DNA of 54,131 nt from Cytophagales bacterium (GTDB lineage: Bacteria; Bacteroidota; Bacteroidia; Cytophagales; Cyclobacteriaceae): NCBI GenBank assembly GCA_022360055.1, contig JAKSDO010000054.1:1-54131 (forward strand), in the 5' to 3' direction. A model generated the notes under the pieces. That model saw only the letters and a list, made by a program, of their open reading frames with translations, did not search any database and was not told the DNA's origin. The first letter of the stretch is position 1, and every line of letters starts with the position of its first letter. Made by a program: the position numbers and the translations under genes. Shown piece by piece: positions 49,598-54,131 of the stretch.

Positions 49598-52500
49598 ATG
49601 AAAAAGGTCATTCAACATTTCATAAAATATCCTGTTGCTGCAAATGTGCTTATCCTGAGCATGGTTGTGCTTGGTACAGCGGGTATTTTGACCCTGAAAT
49701 CTTCCTTTTTCCCGCTGAATGAATCGCGCAACATCAGTATAAGTGTGGCATACCCGGGGGCCTCGCCCCAGGAGATGGAAGAAGGTATTGTTCTGAAGAT
49801 TGAAGATAACCTCAGAGGTCTGGTTGGGATCGATCGATTTACATCGACCTCTTCCGAAAACTCCGCTCAAATAATGGTCGAGGTATTGAAGGGTTATGAC
49901 GTGGACGCAGTTTTACAGGACATCAAAAATGCAGTTGATCGCGTACCGTCATATCCCGTAGGAATGGAACCTCCCGTGATCTCCAAAATGATTTTTAGGA
50001 CAGAAGCCGTTTCTATGGCATTACACGGCGAAAAGGTCTCCTTGAAATCACTTAAACAAATTGCCCGTGAAATCGAGACCGATTTGAGGGCAAAACCGGG
50101 TATATCGCAGGTAGAGATCGGAGGATTCCCAAACGAGGAAATCGAAATTGCCGTTGACGAAAACAAATTGCGAGCCTACGATCTTACTTTCCGCGAAGTC
50201 GCAGATGCTGTTTCCAGGACGAATATCCTAATGACCGGAGGTTCTATTAAGACAGAAACGGAAGAGTTTCTTATAAGGGTGAACAACCGTGCGTATTACG
50301 GCGTTGAGCTGGATTATCTCGTGGTCAAAACAGATGAATCGGGCAACAAGGTGAGACTTATTGATGTCGCAAAAGTGAGCGACAGGTGGAACGAGAATCC
50401 CAACAGATCTTATTTCAACGGCAGACCTTCCGTAACGATAGAAGTGAGCACAACCAACTCGGAGGATTTGGTTTCCGTGGCAAATGCTGCCAAGGAATAT
50501 ATCGATTTTTTTAATGAAACGCATTCAAATGTGCAGATCGACATTACCCGGGATGCCTCATTAACGATTGTTCAACGCACAAAATTACTCTTGAAAAACG
50601 GCTCGCAGGGAATTTTTCTCGTCCTGATCTTTCTTGCCCTGTTTCTTAAGCCGCGATTGGCATTCTGGGTCGCTGTAGGAATCCCGATTTCATTTTTTGG
50701 GATGTTCATTTTCGCGGATATGTTTGGAGTAACCATCAACGTACTGTCCCTGTTTGGAATGATTATCGTAATCGGTATCCTGGTAGATGACGGTATCGTA
50801 ATCGCTGAAAATATCTATTTCCACTACGAAAAGGGGAAAAATCCCGTCAGGGCCGCAATTGATGGCACCATGGAGGTTATTACTCCTATTACCTCGGCGA
50901 TCATTACAACACTCGTAGCTTTTTCCACGTTCTTTTTTCTGGACGGAAGAATCGGAGAGTTTTTCGGGGAGGTCGCCCTGGTTGTTATTCTGACTTTAAG
51001 TATTTCACTGATCGAGGCATTAATTATACTGCCCTCCCATGTTGCGCACTCCAGGGCGCTGTCGAAAAATCAAAAAACATATTGGTTCAATCGATATGCC
51101 GATCGCTTCATTACCTGGATGCGGGATACCGTTTACGGTCCTTACCTGAAATTTTTCCTGCAAAATAAGTTTCTGGGATTCGCTATCCCTATTGCCATGC
51201 TCGCAGTTACCGTCGGATCAATGAACGGCGGAATAATCCGGGTAACGTTTTTTCCTCAAATAGCCAGTGACCGGGTGTCGATTACGCTGAAGATGCCCCA
51301 GGGCACAAATGAAGCGTTGACCGATTCTTTGATCACCCGGATAGAAACCGTAGCCTGGGAAGTCGGCAAAGAATTTACGAAACGACAGGAAGATAATAAA
51401 CCGGCAATTGAAAATATCATCAAAACCATCGGACCGGGGACTGCCAATGCTTCGTTGAGAATCAATCTCTTGCCAGGCGAAGAGCGTAATTTCCCATCTT
51501 TTGCCATCGCAACAGCAATTAATGAAAGAGTAGGCCCAATTTATTCCGCCGAAAGCGTCGAGTATGGATCGGGTGGAAATTTCGGAGGGAAACCCGTTTC
51601 TGTCTCATTAATGGGAAATAACATCCGGGAGTTAAAGGGCGCAAAGGAAATCTTAAAAACCGCCTTAAATGAAAATCCTTTGTTAAAGGATGTCTCGGAT
51701 AATGACCCTGCGGGTATTAAGGAAATTGAGATAACACTCAAGGACAATGCTTATCCACTGGGATTCACGCTCAATGATGTTATCAGCCAGGTGAGAAGCG
51801 GTTTTTTTGGATTGCAGGTTCAACGATTCCAGCGCAGACGAGATGAAATACGCGTATGGGTGCGTTATGACCGCGAAGAGCGAAGTTCGATTTCTAATCT
51901 GGATAATATGCGCGTGGTGAGTCCAACCGGGAATCGCGTGCCCCTCACTGAAATTGCTGCCTACAAAATCGCAAGAGGTGAAATCTCAATCAATCATTTG
52001 GATGGCCGCAGGGAAATTCGGGTCGATGCCGACTTAAAAAATCCAAAGGACAGCGCTCCGGAAATCATGACCAATATCAAGGATGAGCTGATGCCTGTTA
52101 TCCAGGCGCAATTTCCAACCGTAACCGCTTCATTTGAAGGGCAGAACCGGGAAGCCGGCAAAGTTTCCGGTTCTGCAAGTCTGGTATTGCCGGTCGTCAT
52201 TTTCATGATCTATGTGATTATAACTTTTACCTTCAGATCATTTAGCCAGCCGCTTATGCTTATATTGATGGTGCCCTTCAGCCTGATTGGCGTCGCCTGG
52301 GGGCACTGGATCCACGGCTTCCCGATAAACATGCTTTCATTCCTGGGGATTATTGCTTTGGTCGGTATTGTTGTAAACGATGGTCTGGTCTTGATTGGAA
52401 AGTTTAACGGATTCCTAAAAGAAGGGTTGAAGTTTGATGACGCGCTATATGAGGCGGGGAAATCAAGATTCAGAGCAATTTTCCTGACCTCGCTAACCAC

Positions 52501-52753
52501 CATAGCGGGCCTGACTCCCTTAATTTTCGAAAAAAGCAGACAAGCTCAATTTCTGATCCCAATGGCCATTGCCATCGCGTACGGCATCGCTCTGGCAACC
52601 GTACTCACACTGGTAATGCTACCTTTAATGCTTTCGTTGGGAAACAACATAAAAGTTTACTGGAAATACGTAACAACAGGGACAAAACCTACTAAAGAAG
52701 AAGTTGAGCAAGCGATCAGAGAACAAAAAGTCGAACAAAATGAAATTATCTAA
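49598..52753 (+). CDS. RND-family efflux pump (AcrB/HAE1-like permease)
   Basis: A 1051-aa inner-membrane proton antiporter with 12 transmembrane helices and two large periplasmic loops. It starts KKVIQHFIKYPVAANVLILS, has the proton relay acids D397-D398 in GILVDDGIVIAEN and the second-half counterpart GIVVNDGLVLIGKF. The porter loop has the family segment AYPGASPQEMEEGIVLKIED. It exports drugs or other hydrophobic molecules through the TolC-type channel. Its 3' end overlaps the TolC-family gene by 14 bases. Distance from AcrB in detail suggests the Bacteroidota multidrug subgroup. Confidence 0.96.
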   Translation: MKKVIQHFIKYPVAANVLILSMVVLGTAGILTLKSSFFPLNESRNISISVAYPGASPQEMEEGIVLKIEDNLRGLVGIDRFTSTSSENSAQIMVEVLKGYDVDAVLQDIKNAVDRVPSYPVGMEPPVISKMIFRTEAVSMALHGEKVSLKSLKQIAREIETDLRAKPGISQVEIGGFPNEEIEIAVDENKLRAYDLTFREVADAVSRTNILMTGGSIKTETEEFLIRVNNRAYYGVELDYLVVKTDESGNKVRLIDVAKVSDRWNENPNRSYFNGRPSVTIEVSTTNSEDLVSVANAAKEYIDFFNETHSNVQIDITRDASLTIVQRTKLLLKNGSQGIFLVLIFLALFLKPRLAFWVAVGIPISFFGMFIFADMFGVTINVLSLFGMIIVIGILVDDGIVIAENIYFHYEKGKNPVRAAIDGTMEVITPITSAIITTLVAFSTFFFLDGRIGEFFGEVALVVILTLSISLIEALIILPSHVAHSRALSKNQKTYWFNRYADRFITWMRDTVYGPYLKFFLQNKFLGFAIPIAMLAVTVGSMNGGIIRVTFFPQIASDRVSITLKMPQGTNEALTDSLITRIETVAWEVGKEFTKRQEDNKPAIENIIKTIGPGTANASLRINLLPGEERNFPSFAIATAINERVGPIYSAESVEYGSGGNFGGKPVSVSLMGNNIRELKGAKEILKTALNENPLLKDVSDNDPAGIKEIEITLKDNAYPLGFTLNDVISQVRSGFFGLQVQRFQRRRDEIRVWVRYDREERSSISNLDNMRVVSPTGNRVPLTEIAAYKIARGEISINHLDGRREIRVDADLKNPKDSAPEIMTNIKDELMPVIQAQFPTVTASFEGQNREAGKVSGSASLVLPVVIFMIYVIITFTFRSFSQPLMLILMVPFSLIGVAWGHWIHGFPINMLSFLGIIALVGIVVNDGLVLIGKFNGFLKEGLKFDDALYEAGKSRFRAIFLTSLTTIAGLTPLIFEKSRQAQFLIPMAIAIAYGIALATVLTLVMLPLMLSLGNNIKVYWKYVTTGTKPTKEEVEQAIREQKVEQNEII

Positions 52754-54059
52754 ATATATATTTTTAATCCTTGTATTGACCGGGGCCGGAGCCCGGAGCC
52801 AGGACGTATTACTTACAAAACAGGATGCCGTAGATATTGCCCTTGCAAACAACTATGACATAAAAATAGCGGAAGGAAACGTGGAGAGCGCTGAAAATAG
52901 CGCCAGTATTTACAACAGCGGATACCTGCCGACGCTTTCTGCCACCGGAGGCGCAAACTATAATATGGTTGATAATACGGTCGAATTGCAGGACGGTTCA
53001 TCGGCAAAGGAAAAAGGGGTACAGACATATTCTTTCAATGGTGCTTTGACACTTAACTATACAATTTTTAACGGTCAGGGAAGAAAATACAATTATGCGC
53101 AATTAAAAGAAAACTACAATCTGACGGAGCTTCAGGCCAGACAGGTAATTGAGAATTCTATTGTAAATATTTTTTCGATTTATTATGAAGTAGCCAGGCT
53201 GACTCAAAATGTGAATAGCCAGTACGAAACCATCGATATATCAAGGAGAAGGCTCCAGCGTATGAAATACGGGTATGAGTACGGACAAAATACACAATTG
53301 GATGTGCTGAACGCGGAGGTTGATTATAATAACGACAGCATTACCCTGAGAAATCTCAATCTTGAACTAAGTAATGTAAAAAGGGATTTGAATGTTCTAT
53401 TGGGCAGGGAAGTATCCATAGACTTTACGGTCGACACCGCAATTACCTATATGACCGGACTGTATTATGAAGATTTAATGCATAATGCATTGAAAAACAA
53501 TGTCACGGTATTGCAGAACGAAGGGCTTTTACGATCTTCGGAATATGGGATGAAGGTAGATAAATCGGCATTGATTCCAAATTTGGGATTGAGTGCCAAC
53601 TATAATTACAATGACAGGTTTAACGGATCTACGGCTCCCTTCAAACACCAGACAGTGATAGGACCCAATGTAAGCGCAAATCTATCATGGAATATTTTCG
53701 ACGGCGGTTTGACCAAGGTGCGTATTCAGAATTCAAAAATTGCAGTTCAAAACCAGGAGATCGCCCGACAACAAAATTTGCAGGTGCTTCAACGAAACGT
53801 GAACAACGCCTGGGCGTTCTACCAGAATGCATTGTTTGTCCTGGAAGCGGAAAGGAAGAACCTTCAAACCAATCAGCGCAATTTCGAACGAACGCTCGAA
53901 CAACAGAAACTGGGGCAGATTACTTCCATAGAATTTCGCCAGGCCCAATTAAACCTGCTCAACGCCCAGTTAAATTTCAACCAGGCAAAATACCAGGCAA
54001 AGACGGCCGAATTAGCCCTTTTGCAGCTTAGCGGGGATTTGATGTTGGCTGAATTCTAA
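52740..54059 (+). CDS. TolC-family outer-membrane efflux channel
   Basis: A 439-aa outer-membrane protein with a signal peptide (MKLSKYIFLILVLTGAGARS). The two TolC repeats each have helical hairpins and barrel strands: LTKQDAVDIALANNYDIKIA, LTLNYTIFNGQGRKYNYAQL in the first and LSANYNYNDRFNGS, LSWNIFDGGLTKVRIQNSKI in the second. ATG at 52740 overlaps the end of the RND gene (14 bases), indicating translational coupling. Last gene of marR-adaptor-RND-TolC in the window; no terminator seen in the 72 bases that follow. Confidence 0.95.
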   Translation: MKLSKYIFLILVLTGAGARSQDVLLTKQDAVDIALANNYDIKIAEGNVESAENSASIYNSGYLPTLSATGGANYNMVDNTVELQDGSSAKEKGVQTYSFNGALTLNYTIFNGQGRKYNYAQLKENYNLTELQARQVIENSIVNIFSIYYEVARLTQNVNSQYETIDISRRRLQRMKYGYEYGQNTQLDVLNAEVDYNNDSITLRNLNLELSNVKRDLNVLLGREVSIDFTVDTAITYMTGLYYEDLMHNALKNNVTVLQNEGLLRSSEYGMKVDKSALIPNLGLSANYNYNDRFNGSTAPFKHQTVIGPNVSANLSWNIFDGGLTKVRIQNSKIAVQNQEIARQQNLQVLQRNVNNAWAFYQNALFVLEAERKNLQTNQRNFERTLEQQKLGQITSIEFRQAQLNLLNAQLNFNQAKYQAKTAELALLQLSGDLMLAEF

Positions 54060-54131
54060 ATACTTCCGACGACATGTAAACATAAACCTTTCTATTCCGG
54101 AGGTTTTCTGTCCCCAAATGCGATGTTTTCA

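Overview
The window looks like a chromosomal segment of a Bacteroidota bacterium, most likely Cytophagia-like. This rests on gene content (Porin_10 barrel, DUF1015 beside serA/serC, a 73-aa DUF2795 protein, GH92, DUF4097, Porin-LpxK pairing) and on promoters of the Bacteroidota type (TTTG-N18-20-TAnnTTTG) that can be read directly upstream of several genes. About 44 protein genes, one tRNA and several hairpin terminators are supported. No phage, insertion sequence, CRISPR array or rRNA was seen.

Layout. 1-8.2 kb: tail of a probable SGNH hydrolase, then lpxK-porin (minus), nif3-zinc-ribbon-TPR (plus) and dnaB (minus). 8.2-8.45 kb: divergent dnaB/mpl control region with DnaA-box-like sites. 8.45-12.9 kb: mpl, an exonuclease and an OtsA-OtsB trehalose fusion. 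13-16 kb: secreted hydrolases (M48, GH16, S37; minus). 16-24 kb: FAH-family hydrolase, M23 peptidase, Bcp, VWA protein, GH92 mannosidase and a BASS transporter (plus). 24-29.5 kb: a 1419-aa acyl-CoA dehydratase activase-type protein and a TetR regulator. Matching inverted repeats TTGACA-N4-TGTCAA lie before both genes. 29.9-30.8 kb: a small Fe-S protein and a SMUG-like uracil-DNA glycosylase. 31.3-34.8 kb: serC-serA-DUF1015. 35-39.6 kb: DUF5655, an APP1-like phosphatase with an unknown partner, a DUF4097 repeat protein and a CBM9-like lipoprotein. 40-46 kb: housekeeping genes (DUF2795, ispD, queA, MacB-like permease, pth, rplY, prs, tRNA-Gln). 46-47.5 kb: a flippase. 48-54 kb: marR plus a complete RND tripartite efflux operon.

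The most interesting points are: (1) the TetR/giant-activase regulon, whose operator overlaps the -7 box of the tetR promoter; (2) a short open frame present twice (37.6 and 47.6 kb) at about 83% nucleotide identity, the first copy overlapping the next gene by ATGA; (3) a DGHHR motif in the DUF1015 protein of the serine operon, which suggests a ParB/SerK-like serine-phosphate enzyme; (4) DnaA-box-like sites between dnaB and mpl; (5) terminator hairpins placed inside or directly against coding starts. All functional calls come from reading the protein sequences. No database search was run.
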